From Oscillospiraceae bacterium (GTDB lineage Bacteria; Bacillota; Clostridia; Oscillospirales; Ruminococcaceae): 64,000 nt of DNA. Below are positions 18,607 through 27,237 of this stretch, one piece after another. Position numbers and translations under genes: made by a program. Location of the stretch: positions 202,806 to 266,805 of the forward strand of contig JAQYLI010000017.1 in the NCBI GenBank assembly GCA_028720105.1, in the 5' to 3' direction. Below the pieces are notes generated by a model. It saw only the letters and a list, made by a program, of their open reading frames with translations. It had not been told where the DNA came from and ran no database searches. Position 1 is the stretch's first letter. Each line of letters opens with the position of its first letter.

Positions 18607-19082
18607 AATGTATCATTCCTTTCACAGCCTTGTATCATCTTTTTTGTATATAAATATCCCGCTCCGAACAGCGTCAGTCCCAGTGCCGCCGTCATTACGG
18701 AGAATAAATTTCCGTTTATTCCCGAAGCATTCTCGATCTCGGAAAAGGGGAGCCTTGAAATTATGCAGCAAAGCTTATCCGCCGCAAGACCGATTTCACT
18801 GAATTTAAGCGTGCTTACCCGTGATATAAGAAGCTGTACCACAGGCGGAATAACAAGCCACATACACATTGCCCCGGCAAAGTGCTTTCTCATTCTCAGC
18901 CCGTTTAAGAAAGACGCTGCAAACCAGCATACAAGAACAAGCACCGCCGCCGCTCCTCTCACAAGACCTGCCGCCTCATCGGGTATCATATCGTCTCTTC
19001 CCACGCAGGCGGAGACATATGAAACGCACAGGCAGAGTGCAATATCCTCGGTCACGGAGGACTGATAAAAGGACAGCTTCAC
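18603..19082 (-). CDS. Small membrane protein of unknown function
   Basis: 159 aa with three or four hydrophobic segments (around 35-60, 70-90 and 125-147). It overlaps both neighbours by 4 nt, which marks a tightly coupled operon with epsG-like and the secreted-protein gene. I recognise no family. Confidence 0.65.
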   Translation of the reverse strand: MKLSFYQSSVTEDIALCLCVSYVSACVGRDDMIPDEAAGLVRGAAAVLVLVCWFAASFLNGLRMRKHFAGAMCMWLVIPPVVQLLISRVSTLKFSEIGLAADKLCCIISRLPFSEIENASGINGNLFSVMTAALGLTLFGAGYLYTKKMIQGCERNDTL

Positions 19083-20179
19083 TTGACCTCCGCCCTTTCA
19101 AATATGGTTTTATATGGCACAACGCCATTGTAATTGCTGTTTATGAGCAGGGCATAATTTCCCGAAAGCAGGAGCACCGCCGCAAGCAGAGCCGCAAGAC
19201 CTGCGCCCTTTTTTCTCTTTTCGGCAATGTCCGAAAGAGCGGCAATTATTTTCGGCGCTCCGAGACACACTCCGGGGATAAAAAACAGCAGTGCAAGCCT
19301 TGAAACAATGGCGTATCTTGAGCCGATAAGCTCGAAGAAAAAAGCGGCAAACGAACACCATATTATCAGATTGATACTGCGTTTTTCGCCCTTCATACGA
19401 TTTCTGAGAGCAAACGCTGCTCCGAAAAGCACGCCGAACATCACCGTGTATAAGATCGGCAGACCGTTTACCATATCTCTGCTGCTCTCCATCTTATAAT
19501 CCGAATAGACAAACCTTGTAACAAACCTTAACGCCTGTTCGGAAAAGATATACGCCCCTGCCGACAGCGCCGCCGTCACAGCGAGGGTGATCATATTCCA
19601 GTCAATATAAACAAATATAAAGCAGGGAAGCAGAAACAGCGCAGAACGGTGAAACGCAGATGCAAACAGTATCAGAAGCAGATATCTCACACGGCAGCCC
19701 TTTACAGCGTATTCAAAGGCAAAAGCGCATATTATCGCCGCTATGAATTGGCGCATAAAATTCATTGAATTAAAAAGCAGCCCCATACCCAGAAAAGCTG
19801 CAGCGCTTATCCACGGGTTGTCCGAATGACGGTATATATAAGTCATAAGGGGCGGATATATAAGCAGTGATATAAGGGGAAACACTGCCGCATAATCCGA
19901 GGTGAAGATGTTCAGAAGCTTTAAGAGATAAAACAGACCTATTTCCTGCCTGTCCCCACGAAGCTCGTCAAAATCCACGAAATTCAGATCATAGTACCAG
20001 CCTGCGTAAAGGTTGTAATCATAGCCCACGCCGAAGCGCAGGGCGGATATAAGAGTAAGCGCCGCTCCCGCCAGAATACAGTACAGCAGGACGGTCCTGC
20101 TCTCTTTTTTTTCGCACAGTCCGCACATTGGTATACCCAATACCGCAGACAGCAGGAAAATGATCCAATATACAGCCAT
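19079..20179 (-). CDS. EpsG-family polysaccharide polymerase
   Basis: 366 aa, about ten hydrophobic segments. The start MAVYWIIFLLSAVLG, the ALRFGVGYDYNLY loop and FNSMNFMRQFIAAIICAFAF fit the EpsG/Wzy-like family, which polymerises exopolysaccharide repeat units at the outer membrane face. AGAGGA lies before the ATG. It heads a three-gene operon with its own perfect promoter, next to a second operon that also has a polymerase/ligase-like protein. The locus may thus make two polymers or split polymerase and ligase duties. Confidence 0.8.
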   Translation of the reverse strand: MAVYWIIFLLSAVLGIPMCGLCEKKESRTVLLYCILAGAALTLISALRFGVGYDYNLYAGWYYDLNFVDFDELRGDRQEIGLFYLLKLLNIFTSDYAAVFPLISLLIYPPLMTYIYRHSDNPWISAAAFLGMGLLFNSMNFMRQFIAAIICAFAFEYAVKGCRVRYLLLILFASAFHRSALFLLPCFIFVYIDWNMITLAVTAALSAGAYIFSEQALRFVTRFVYSDYKMESSRDMVNGLPILYTVMFGVLFGAAFALRNRMKGEKRSINLIIWCSFAAFFFELIGSRYAIVSRLALLFFIPGVCLGAPKIIAALSDIAEKRKKGAGLAALLAAVLLLSGNYALLINSNYNGVVPYKTIFERAEVK

Positions 20180-20210
20180 AGCGTCCTCTTTTCACACCTA
20201 TCTAAGTTTA

Positions 20211-20239
20211 ATTATACTATTTCTTTTCCCGGTTGTCAA
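20211..20239 (-). promoter_or_regulatory. Promoter of the EpsG operon
   Basis: Minus strand TTGACA, 17 bp, TATAAT, about 30 bp before the ATG. Confidence 0.9.
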
Positions 20240-20250
20240 GGCGGTTTTGC

Positions 20251-20281
20251 AAAAAAAGAGGACAGGGTCTCCCCTGCCCTC
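20251..20281 (-). terminator. Terminator of the GH5 cellulase gene
   Basis: GAGGACAGGG pairs with the CCCTGCCCTC arm with one mismatch, followed on the minus strand by seven T residues. Confidence 0.85.
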
Positions 20282-20299
20282 GAACAGCGTCCGAAAAAA

Positions 20300-21982
20300 T
20301 TATTTAGCCGCCTTAACAATAGCCTCAACTATCTCGGGATATTGAAATTCCTTGTTCTCTCTGCTGTAAACGCCGAAGCATTCACCGCCGCTTCTCTTGC
20401 CCGAGTTGTTGTCCCAGAGAACGCAGGGGATATTGTACTTTCCTGCGCCGCTTACATAGTATGTCGCCCAGGCAACACGGTCATCAAGGTTTTTCTTGTT
20501 GGTTGCGCCGAACTCGCCGATAACAACGGGAATACCCTTGCTTACGAAAATGCTGTTAAGCTCCTTGAAGAACTTGTCAAGCTCTTTCTTGTCATTGTCG
20601 GAGAATTTTCCCGAGCCGTTTGCGTCCATTGCGAAGAAATAGGGGCTATATGCGTGAACGGAAACGATAAGCCTGTCGTCGTCGGGAAGCTGCATCTGCT
20701 TGAGAATATTTGTGGAGGAAGTAGCCGCATATGTAGGCACCATAATGTGACGGTATGCGTTGTTGCCGCCTGTTTTGCGGATAGCGCTCACGATCTTCTC
20801 ATTGAGAGTGTAAACCACTTCTCTCTCCTCGGCAGTACCGCCCGACCATTCCTTTGCACTGCCCTCGGTACGGGGTTCGTTCAGGGTCTCGAAGATAAGA
20901 TGCTCATCGTAATCCTTGAAGGTGTTTGCTATCTGAGTCCAGAGGGTGGTCATCTTCTTAACGGAATTGTTAAGAGTGTTCTCGCTCTTTACGCAGCCGC
21001 TGATATCATAGTAGCTGTTGTCGTGATGGGAATTGAGGATAACATAAACGCCGTTGCCGTATGCATAATCAACGACCTCCTTGACGCGCTTCATCCATTC
21101 CCGGTCCACATTGCCCTTGGAGTCGCAGTGCTTGCCCCAGGACACGGGTATTCTTATGGTCTTGAAGCCTGCCTCGCAGATATCGTCAATCATATCCTTG
21201 GTGGTCTTGGGATTGCCCCAGGCAGTTTCGGAGCCGAGACCGTTTCCGAGAGCATCAAGAGAGTTGCCCAGGTTCCAGCCTGCGCCCATATCCTTAACGA
21301 TATCCATAGAGGATTTCTTGGTGTCAAAGCCGTTTGTAGCCTTGGCTATAGTTTTATTTGCGGTGCTGTCCGACTTCTGTTCCGCCGTCTTGTCGGAGGA
21401 GTCCGATGCAGTTACCTTGACGGTGACAACAGCGCTTTTTCCGCTTCCGTCGGTGGACTTTACGGTGATCTTTGCAGTACCTGCCTTAACGGCGGTAACA
21501 ACGCCCTTGGAGCTTACTGTTGCCACGCTCTTGTCGGAGGTTGCATAGCTCAGCTTCTTATTTGAAGCGTTGGAGGGGGAAACTGTGGGCTTAATTGTGT
21601 ATGTGCCGCCCTTCTTGACGGTCACGCTCTTTTCCGAAACGGTAACGGAGGACACCTTCGTTCCTACAGTAACCTCTACGGCAGCCTGTGCCTTTGTACC
21701 CTTTACCTTCACGGTAACGGTGGCGCTGCCGTTCTTAACACCTGTTACCTTTCCCTGAGAGGTAACAGTGACAACATTCTTGTCGGAGGTAGACCATTCA
21801 AGAGTGTAGTCCTTCTTTCCCGACACCTCGGGAGTAAGTGTGACCGACTTGCCCTTAGCAATTGTAATCGTTTTCCACGGCAGAGATACTGCTGCCTCAG
21901 CTGCGCTTACGGAAAATCCCATTGTGCAGCAAAGACTAAGCACCATAGCCATGGAGATCAGCAATGACAAAATTCTCTTCAT
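20300..21982 (-). CDS. Secreted GH5 endoglucanase with two Big_2 domains
   Basis: 560 aa from the chosen start MKRILSLL, preceded by AAAGGA 9 nt upstream; MKGMKQ six codons earlier (22000) is an alternative. A signal peptide is followed by two Ig-like Big_2 repeats (about 30-100 and 105-185, ending TVKVKG and TVKVTAS), a Ser/Asp/Lys-rich linker, and a C-terminal GH5 domain of subfamily-4 type. The domain has GAGWNLGNSLDA, IPVSWGKH, NSHHDNSY, the acid/base Glu in ETLNEPRTE (about 369) and the nucleophile Glu in VIGEFGA. Expected activity is endo-cleavage of cellulose, xyloglucan or mixed-linkage glucan outside the cell. I see no dockerin or sortase signal; the Big_2 domains may hold it at the cell surface. 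Confidence 0.93.
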   Translation of the reverse strand: MKRILSLLISMAMVLSLCCTMGFSVSAAEAAVSLPWKTITIAKGKSVTLTPEVSGKKDYTLEWSTSDKNVVTVTSQGKVTGVKNGSATVTVKVKGTKAQAAVEVTVGTKVSSVTVSEKSVTVKKGGTYTIKPTVSPSNASNKKLSYATSDKSVATVSSKGVVTAVKAGTAKITVKSTDGSGKSAVVTVKVTASDSSDKTAEQKSDSTANKTIAKATNGFDTKKSSMDIVKDMGAGWNLGNSLDALGNGLGSETAWGNPKTTKDMIDDICEAGFKTIRIPVSWGKHCDSKGNVDREWMKRVKEVVDYAYGNGVYVILNSHHDNSYYDISGCVKSENTLNNSVKKMTTLWTQIANTFKDYDEHLIFETLNEPRTEGSAKEWSGGTAEEREVVYTLNEKIVSAIRKTGGNNAYRHIMVPTYAATSSTNILKQMQLPDDDRLIVSVHAYSPYFFAMDANGSGKFSDNDKKELDKFFKELNSIFVSKGIPVVIGEFGATNKKNLDDRVAWATYYVSGAGKYNIPCVLWDNNSGKRSGGECFGVYSRENKEFQYPEIVEAIVKAAK

Positions 21983-22004
21983 CTGCTTCATTCCTTTCAT
22001 ATCA

Positions 22005-22037
22005 GGTCCTTCCCCATACCCGCTATGGGGAAGGACC
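22005..22037 (-). promoter_or_regulatory. 14-bp hairpin in the GH5 5' leader
   Basis: A perfect 14-bp stem (GGTCCTTCCCCATA and its complement) with a 5-nt loop. It starts about 11 nt after the predicted transcription start and ends just before the AAAGGA ribosome binding site. No T-run follows on the minus strand, so it is not a normal terminator for this gene. It could stabilise the mRNA or control ribosome access. Confidence 0.65.
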
Positions 22038-22054
22038 ATTTTTATATATATTTT

Positions 22055-22083
22055 ATTTTACCATTAACGCAGAGTAATTTCAA
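22055..22083 (-). promoter_or_regulatory. Promoter of the GH5 gene
   Basis: Minus strand TTGAAA, 17 bp, TAAAAT. It lies between the VanZ-like gene and the cellulase gene, so GH5 has its own transcript in addition to any readthrough. Confidence 0.75.
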
Positions 22084-22111
22084 TTAACATATCATATGAA
22101 CTTGCGCCCTG

Positions 22112-22561
22112 TTATTTATTGTTTTTGCCCAAGCGGTCAAAAAGCTTGAATATGAGGAACATAAATACCGCCCCGAAAGCCGCGCCGCAGATATCAATAA
22201 CCACGTCCATAGCCATACACGCCCGTCCCGGGACAAAATACTGGTGCAGCTCATCAGAAACGGCGTAGAGTCCGCCGAAAGCTGTGGATAAAAGCAGCCG
22301 TTTTCCCTGCCTTTTGTCTGTTCCAGCCCATCTCATTCCGAAATACACTGCCGCACCCAGGGCAGCGTATTCCAGAAAATGAGCGCTCTTTCTGACAATT
22401 ACAGTAAGAAGCTCGCCGCCCACATTTTCCTCTCCCGCAGCCGCCGTAATGACCCCGTCGCTCAGCACTGTTGACTCGTCACCCGTCTGGGCGGAAAAGA
22501 AGAATATGACAGCCATTATAACAACTGCAGGAATAAACCCGAGAAGCTTTTTCAGTCTCAT
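22112..22561 (-). CDS. VanZ-like membrane protein
   Basis: 149 aa with four hydrophobic segments. Typical VanZ features are FFFSAQTGDES near the N-terminus, RKSAHFLEYAALG and the AVSDELHQYFVPGR signature. VanZ-family proteins are membrane proteins of unclear function; one gives low teicoplanin resistance. Its ATG overlaps the stop of the GH3 gene by 4 nt, so it is coexpressed with the beta-glucosidase. Confidence 0.85.
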   Translation of the reverse strand: MRLKKLLGFIPAVVIMAVIFFFSAQTGDESTVLSDGVITAAAGEENVGGELLTVIVRKSAHFLEYAALGAAVYFGMRWAGTDKRQGKRLLLSTAFGGLYAVSDELHQYFVPGRACMAMDVVIDICGAAFGAVFMFLIFKLFDRLGKNNK

Positions 22562-24687
22562 ACAAGTCTGAACTCCGTCCGATTTTCCGTGGTGCTGTCG
22601 GGACCGATATACAGGATAAAGCTGCCCTTTTCGGCGGTATGATCCATATTTATATCGTAAAATCTCAGCATCTTTTCGGTTATCTCAAAGGAAACGGTCT
22701 GCTCCTCACCGGGGGCGAGGGATATTTTCTTAAAAGCTTTAAGCTCTCTCAGCGGACGGACAACACTGCCCTTAACATCGCGGATATAAAGCTGAACCAC
22801 CTCTTTGCCCGCTCTGTCACCCGTATTCTTCACCCTTACGCTTGCGGTTATCCCACCGTCTGCCGTAAGGATATCCCTGTCAAGAGCAATGGGAGAATAT
22901 TCAAAGCTTGTGTAGGAAAGTCCGAAGCCAAAGGGATACAGAGGGATATTGGGAGCGTCCATATAATTGGAGAGGAAGGGTATAAATTCCTTTACCCCGT
23001 TGTCCTTTGGTCTGCCCGTGTTAAATGCGCTGTAGCTCAGGGGAAGCTGTCCCGAGCAGTAGGGGAAGCTCATTGAAAGCCTGCCCGAGGGAGAAGCCTT
23101 TCCCGAAAGTATGTCCGCCGCCCCCAGACAGCCTGCTGTCCCCGGGAGCCAAAGCTCCATAACAGCTGCCGCTTTTTCGGCGATTTCGGGTATTGCAAGA
23201 GGTCTGCCGCCAAAAAGGAGCACCACTGTATTGGGATTAACCGCGGATATTTCCTCAAACAGCCGCTTCTGACCCTCGGGGAGAGATATATCCGTGCGGC
23301 TTCTTGACTCTCCCGTTCCAAGCTGGTCTTCGCCCAGAGCAAGAATTACGGCTTCTGCGCTCTTTGCGGCAGCGATAGCTTTTTCATCGGGAGTGTCGGA
23401 GGGGATAAACTGAAATTCAATATCGGAGCAAACCTCCTCGAGAGCAGCTCTCAGGGTAACGGTTTTTGAATTGTCCGCAAAAATTGCCCAGGAGCCTACT
23501 ATATCCCTGCTCTCGCAGAGGGAGCCTATAACGGCAATTTTCTTTGCCCTGAGAGGAAGTATGCCGTTGTTCTTGAGCAGCACACTACATTCCGCAGCCG
23601 CCTTTCGTGACAGCTCCATATGCTCCCTGCAGCAATGAAGCTGTTTTTCCTCCTCCTCAGAAGCGTCCTTGTAGGGATTTTCAAAAAGTCCAAGCTTGTT
23701 TTTGAGTTTAAGCACACGCATTACAGCTTCGTCAAGCAGGCTTTCGGACACCTCGCCGCTCTTTACAAGCTCCTCAAGGTTATTAAGATAGCAGTCGGAC
23801 ATCATATCAATGTCCACACCCGAATTTATGGCTTTTTCGGCAGCGTCACGGCTGTCTTCCGCCGCTCCGTGGATAACAGTCTCGCCGATAGCGTTATAGT
23901 CGCTGATAAGAACGCCCTCAAAGCCCATTTTGTCTCTCAGAATATCACGAAGAAGCTTTCGGGATATGGTGCAGGGAATACGGTCAAGAGTGTTAAAGGC
24001 AGTCATAGCCATTTCCGCTCCCGCATTTACAGCTGCCTCGTAAGCGAGAAGATAGTCCTCGAAAAGAGTTCTTTCCGAAAGCTCAGCAACGTTATAATCT
24101 CTGCCCGACTGCACCGCACCGTAGGCGGCAAAATGCTTGAAGCAGGAGGCAACTCTGCCCTTGTCTCCGCAGTTTTCCCCCTGAAAGCCCCTCACCATTG
24201 CGGCGGTCATTTTTGAATTAAGGCAGGGGTCCTCCCCGAAGCTTTCCATACACCGTCCCCAGCGGCTGTCACGGGCAAGATCCGCCATTGGCGAAAATGT
24301 AACGTGTATGCCTGCCGCCGAAGCCTCCTTTGCGGCAGTTTCGGCAGTCTCCCTTACAAGCTCGGGGTCAAAGCTTGCTCCGAGGGCAATGGGAACGGGA
24401 AATGCGGTCTTGTAGCCGTGAATAACGTCCGCCATAAACATTGCAGGGATATGGTGGGGCTGTTCCTTTATAAATTCGTCCTGAAGCTTTGTAAGCCTTG
24501 CGGCTCCGTCCGAGCCTAAAATACTGCCCAAGCGGTACGCCTTGTTATCCGTGAGATGAAAGGCGGCGGCAGGACCTGTTAGGAAGTCCTCTCCCCCGTA
24601 AAAATCGCCGTTAAGCTGGACAAGCTGCTCTGCCTTTTCCGCAACGGTCATATCCTGTAAAAGCTCCGAAAGCTGTTTTTCGGTCAT
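22558..24687 (-). CDS. GH3 beta-glucosidase
   Basis: 709 aa, without a signal peptide, so intracellular. It has the (beta/alpha)8 domain with SRWGRCMESFGEDP and CFKHFAAYGA. The nucleophile Asp sits in EGVLISDYNAIG. A second alpha/beta domain contains ALGEDQLGTGES. A fibronectin-III-like C-terminal domain follows, including VKNTGDRAGKEVVQLY. It probably hydrolyses cello- or xylo-oligosaccharides after uptake. The start is MTEKQL, 9 nt after AAAGGA; the in-frame Met three codons earlier sits directly on the ribosome binding site. The next genes are VanZ-like and the GH5 endoglucanase, a sensible cellulose-use group. Confidence 0.93.
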   Translation of the reverse strand: MTEKQLSELLQDMTVAEKAEQLVQLNGDFYGGEDFLTGPAAAFHLTDNKAYRLGSILGSDGAARLTKLQDEFIKEQPHHIPAMFMADVIHGYKTAFPVPIALGASFDPELVRETAETAAKEASAAGIHVTFSPMADLARDSRWGRCMESFGEDPCLNSKMTAAMVRGFQGENCGDKGRVASCFKHFAAYGAVQSGRDYNVAELSERTLFEDYLLAYEAAVNAGAEMAMTAFNTLDRIPCTISRKLLRDILRDKMGFEGVLISDYNAIGETVIHGAAEDSRDAAEKAINSGVDIDMMSDCYLNNLEELVKSGEVSESLLDEAVMRVLKLKNKLGLFENPYKDASEEEEKQLHCCREHMELSRKAAAECSVLLKNNGILPLRAKKIAVIGSLCESRDIVGSWAIFADNSKTVTLRAALEEVCSDIEFQFIPSDTPDEKAIAAAKSAEAVILALGEDQLGTGESRSRTDISLPEGQKRLFEEISAVNPNTVVLLFGGRPLAIPEIAEKAAAVMELWLPGTAGCLGAADILSGKASPSGRLSMSFPYCSGQLPLSYSAFNTGRPKDNGVKEFIPFLSNYMDAPNIPLYPFGFGLSYTSFEYSPIALDRDILTADGGITASVRVKNTGDRAGKEVVQLYIRDVKGSVVRPLRELKAFKKISLAPGEEQTVSFEITEKMLRFYDINMDHTAEKGSFILYIGPDSTTENRTEFRLV

Positions 24688-24731
24688 ATAAGTCATTCCT
24701 TTCCATAATTTTATCCAATAACGTTACTCAA

Positions 24732-24760
24732 AGTTTATCATAAATTTCCCCTTACGTCAA
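24732..24760 (-). promoter_or_regulatory. Promoter of the GH3 gene
   Basis: Minus strand TTGACG, 17 bp, TAAACT, about 45 bp before the start codon. Confidence 0.7.
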
Positions 24761-24879
24761 CCGTTTTTCGGCACTTTTGTCTGAAAACAGCAATGTAATG
24801 AACAGCTTTCTTTTTCTGAATTTACGGCAAATAGAAAAGGCTGAGGCGTAAAAGAAACGTTAATTTTCGCTTTCTCCCC

Positions 24880-24908
24880 TTGTAATTTCTGTTATGATAT
24901 GTTATAAT
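24880..24908 (+). promoter_or_regulatory. Promoter of the SprA-like gene
   Basis: TTGTAA, 17 bp, TATAAT with an extended TGT before the -10, about 30 bp upstream of the ATG at 24940. Confidence 0.75.
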
Positions 24909-24939
24909 TTAAAAAACATTGCAGGGGGAGGGGAAATGT

Positions 24940-25515
24940 ATGGGAATATCGCCTTTAGGAACGGGCACCGATGCTCTCGGAGGCTTTACCTCCGGGGGAG
25001 ACACAGGCACCAATATACAGCGAAAGCTTACAGAGCTTAAAAAGCAGCGGGAAGAATTTGAAAGCGCAAAAAACAAAGTCACCGACAAAAATGCTCTGTC
25101 AAACAAAATAGCCGCTCTCGACAGGCGGATAAGCAACCTTGAAAGCAGGCTCGAGAAGCTCCGGGAAGAAAACGGCGAATGTCAGACCTGCAAGAACCGC
25201 AAATACAGGGACGGCTCCGACGATCCCGGAGTTTCCTTCAAGACCGCCTCGAAAATAGCTCCCGAAGCTGCTGCGTCGGCAGTCCGCGGTCACGAGATGG
25301 AGCACGTTTACCGCAATCAGGCAAAAGCCGAAAGAGAAGGCAGGGAGGTAGTCTCCCAGACCGTTACGCTGAAAACGGGCATATGTCCCGAGTGCGGCAA
25401 GCCCTATATTGCAGGGGGCGAGACAAGAACCGTTACAAAAGCGAAAAACGAGCCCGACTTTTCCGTCGGAACGGAAACGGACGCTAAGGGAAGTATTTTT
25501 GATACGGTAGCGTAA
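24940..25515 (+). CDS. SprA-related putative metalloprotease
   Basis: 191 aa. A Gly/Thr-rich start is followed by a charged coiled coil (about 20-75), a CQTCKNRKYRDGSDDPGVSF segment and the zinc-protease-like motif AVRGHEMEHVYRNQA (HExxH-like: H-E-M-E-H). Later comes a CPECGKPY knuckle, so zinc binding by the cysteine pairs is likely. The build agrees with SprA-related proteins, which have no settled function. The start is the ATG after GGGGGAGGGG; a TTG seven codons upstream would overlap that site. Monocistronic, with its own promoter and terminator. Confidence 0.7.
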   Translation: MGISPLGTGTDALGGFTSGGDTGTNIQRKLTELKKQREEFESAKNKVTDKNALSNKIAALDRRISNLESRLEKLREENGECQTCKNRKYRDGSDDPGVSFKTASKIAPEAAASAVRGHEMEHVYRNQAKAEREGREVVSQTVTLKTGICPECGKPYIAGGETRTVTKAKNEPDFSVGTETDAKGSIFDTVA

Positions 25516-25537
25516 TACAATTCTAAAAACCAAAACA

Positions 25538-25572
25538 CAGCCGCCTTTGACTTTCATCGTCATAGGTGGCTG
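25538..25572. terminator. Bidirectional terminator
   Basis: CAGCCGCCT pairs with AGGTGGCTG; A-rich before and T-rich after. It serves the SprA-like gene and probably the converging chemoreceptor gene. Confidence 0.7.
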
Positions 25573-25602
25573 CTTTGTTGTTTTTATGTAAGACTCATAT
25601 CA

Positions 25603-26961
25603 TCAGTTGAACTCTTTTACGATATCGTTCATTCTCTTTACCTCGTCGGTAACGGAACGGGCGGTATCTGCGCTTTTTTCGGAGGTGCGGGATATCTGCG
25701 CCACCACCTCGGCTATCTGATCCATCTTGATTTTCACAGCCTCGGCAGAAGCGGTCTGACCCTCGGCGAGACGCTTTATCTCCTCGGACTGTCTTGCGCT
25801 GTCCTCGGAAATGCGGATAACATCGCCCATCTTGTCGGCAATGCCCTCGGCGAGAACAGTTCCGCCTTTTACAGCCTCAATGCTTGTGGCTATGAGAGAG
25901 GAGGTGTTCTTTGCAGCCTCGGCGGATTTGTTTGCGAGATTTCTTACCTCGTCCGCAACTACCGCGAAGCCCTTGCCTGCGTCGCCTGCTCTTGCAGCCT
26001 CAACTGCGGCGTTAAGAGCAAGGATATTTGTCTGGAAGGCAATGTCCTCAATGGTCTTGATAATGCTCTCGATCTCTCTCGAAGCCTTTGCTATATCGTC
26101 CATTGCGCTTACCATATTGCGTACCTCTTCATTGCTGGCACGAAGGGTCTCGGTGCTTTTTCTTGCAGACTCGGAAGCGCTTTCGGACTCGCTGAGGCTG
26201 AGATGAGCCTGCTTTGTGATATTTCCGATATCCGAAACGATATTTCCGATAGTAGCCTCCTGTTCCTCGGCGTCGGCGCTGAGAGAGGAGGATATCTGCT
26301 CCATATGGGCAGCGGTGCTGTTAAGGCTCTCGGATATGCCTGCAATACGGGAAACCACGTCTCCCTGCTTTGCCATAAGCGCCTTGTTGCCGCTCACCTG
26401 CTCGTTCATCTGCTCAAGAAGCCCGGAAGCCTCCTGCTCGGCAGTTCTTGACTGCTTGATATACTTTATGCTCTGATTGATAAAATACAGTATCATTACC
26501 GCGCATACGTTCATTCCGATAATGCCCTTGATAAGGAACTCAAGCCCCGCGTCCTGATAGAAAAAGTTCTTGAAAAAGAGTGCGCCCACAGCGGCAATAT
26601 CCATAATGACCCAGTGTATCTTAATGTTAAGGGTGTTGTAATAAACGGAAGCGATGGCCATAGAAGCCAGCATAAGGGGAAACATTCCGTGCATTTCGTG
26701 CTTTGCGGAGGATATAAGGATAATGGCAAGCAGCTGAGCCTGAGAGAGGATAATTCCCCTTAATGAGCCGCTGAGCTTGTTTTTGAGCACCATTACCGCT
26801 GCAGGAACAATAATGCCTATTGCGATAGTCAGAACGCCTATTGCGGCAGCTCCCGTAACAAGATTTACTATTCCGAAAATAAGGCACACGCCTGCGATAA
26901 AGAGCATATGCGTTTTGATGATCTTTTCGGAGACCGCTATGGTATTATTTTTGTCCGTCAT
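25603..26961 (-). CDS. Methyl-accepting chemotaxis protein, membrane type without outer sensor domain
   Basis: 452 aa. The N-terminal 170 residues hold about six hydrophobic segments with only short loops. A long cytoplasmic coiled-coil signalling domain follows, with the hairpin tip [20 protein letters not shown] and [13 protein letters not shown], which binds CheA/CheW. No HAMP domain is obvious. It probably senses a membrane-linked or intracellular signal. No che or flagellar gene is nearby, so the output system is elsewhere or absent. Confidence 0.92.
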   Translation of the reverse strand: MTDKNNTIAVSEKIIKTHMLFIAGVCLIFGIVNLVTGAAAIGVLTIAIGIIVPAAVMVLKNKLSGSLRGIILSQAQLLAIILISSAKHEMHGMFPLMLASMAIASVYYNTLNIKIHWVIMDIAAVGALFFKNFFYQDAGLEFLIKGIIGMNVCAVMILYFINQSIKYIKQSRTAEQEASGLLEQMNEQVSGNKALMAKQGDVVSRIAGISESLNSTAAHMEQISSSLSADAEEQEATIGNIVSDIGNITKQAHLSLSESESASESARKSTETLRASNEEVRNMVSAMDDIAKASREIESIIKTIEDIAFQTNILALNAAVEAARAGDAGKGFAVVADEVRNLANKSAEAAKNTSSLIATSIEAVKGGTVLAEGIADKMGDVIRISEDSARQSEEIKRLAEGQTASAEAVKIKMDQIAEVVAQISRTSEKSADTARSVTDEVKRMNDIVKEFN

Positions 26962-27008
26962 AAAATTTCCAGCCTTTACGGTTTATTTTGCAGGATAAAG
27001 TTTAATTT

Positions 27009-27037
27009 ATTATAACATATTCCGACATCAATGTCAA
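27009..27037 (-). promoter_or_regulatory. Promoter of the chemoreceptor gene
   Basis: Minus strand TTGACA, 17 bp, TATAAT: perfect consensus, about 40 bp before the start codon. Confidence 0.9.
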
Positions 27038-27146
27038 TCAAAAAAGCCATATTTTTTAAGTTAGCCTGAGACTGCTTCTCACATTCCCTTAAACGTTTAC
27101 GACAGTTAATTTGATTTGTCGAATAAATATTTGTCTAATATACCTA

Positions 27147-27175
27147 TTGAAAAAACTGCACAGATATTTTATAAT
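27147..27175 (+). promoter_or_regulatory. Promoter of glgP
   Basis: TTGAAA, 17 bp, TATAAT, with a 5' leader of about 55 nt. A GGAGAG ribosome binding site precedes the ATG. Confidence 0.85.
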
Positions 27176-27237
27176 ATTTTTAGGCAGATTTTTACACTTT
27201 GGGATAACCCTAAATCTGAAGAAGGAGAGAAAGAAAT

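Noticed and set aside
20342..21565. 407-codon plus-strand frame antisense to the GH5 gene
   Set aside because: A shadow of a biased coding sequence; no ribosome binding site and no family.
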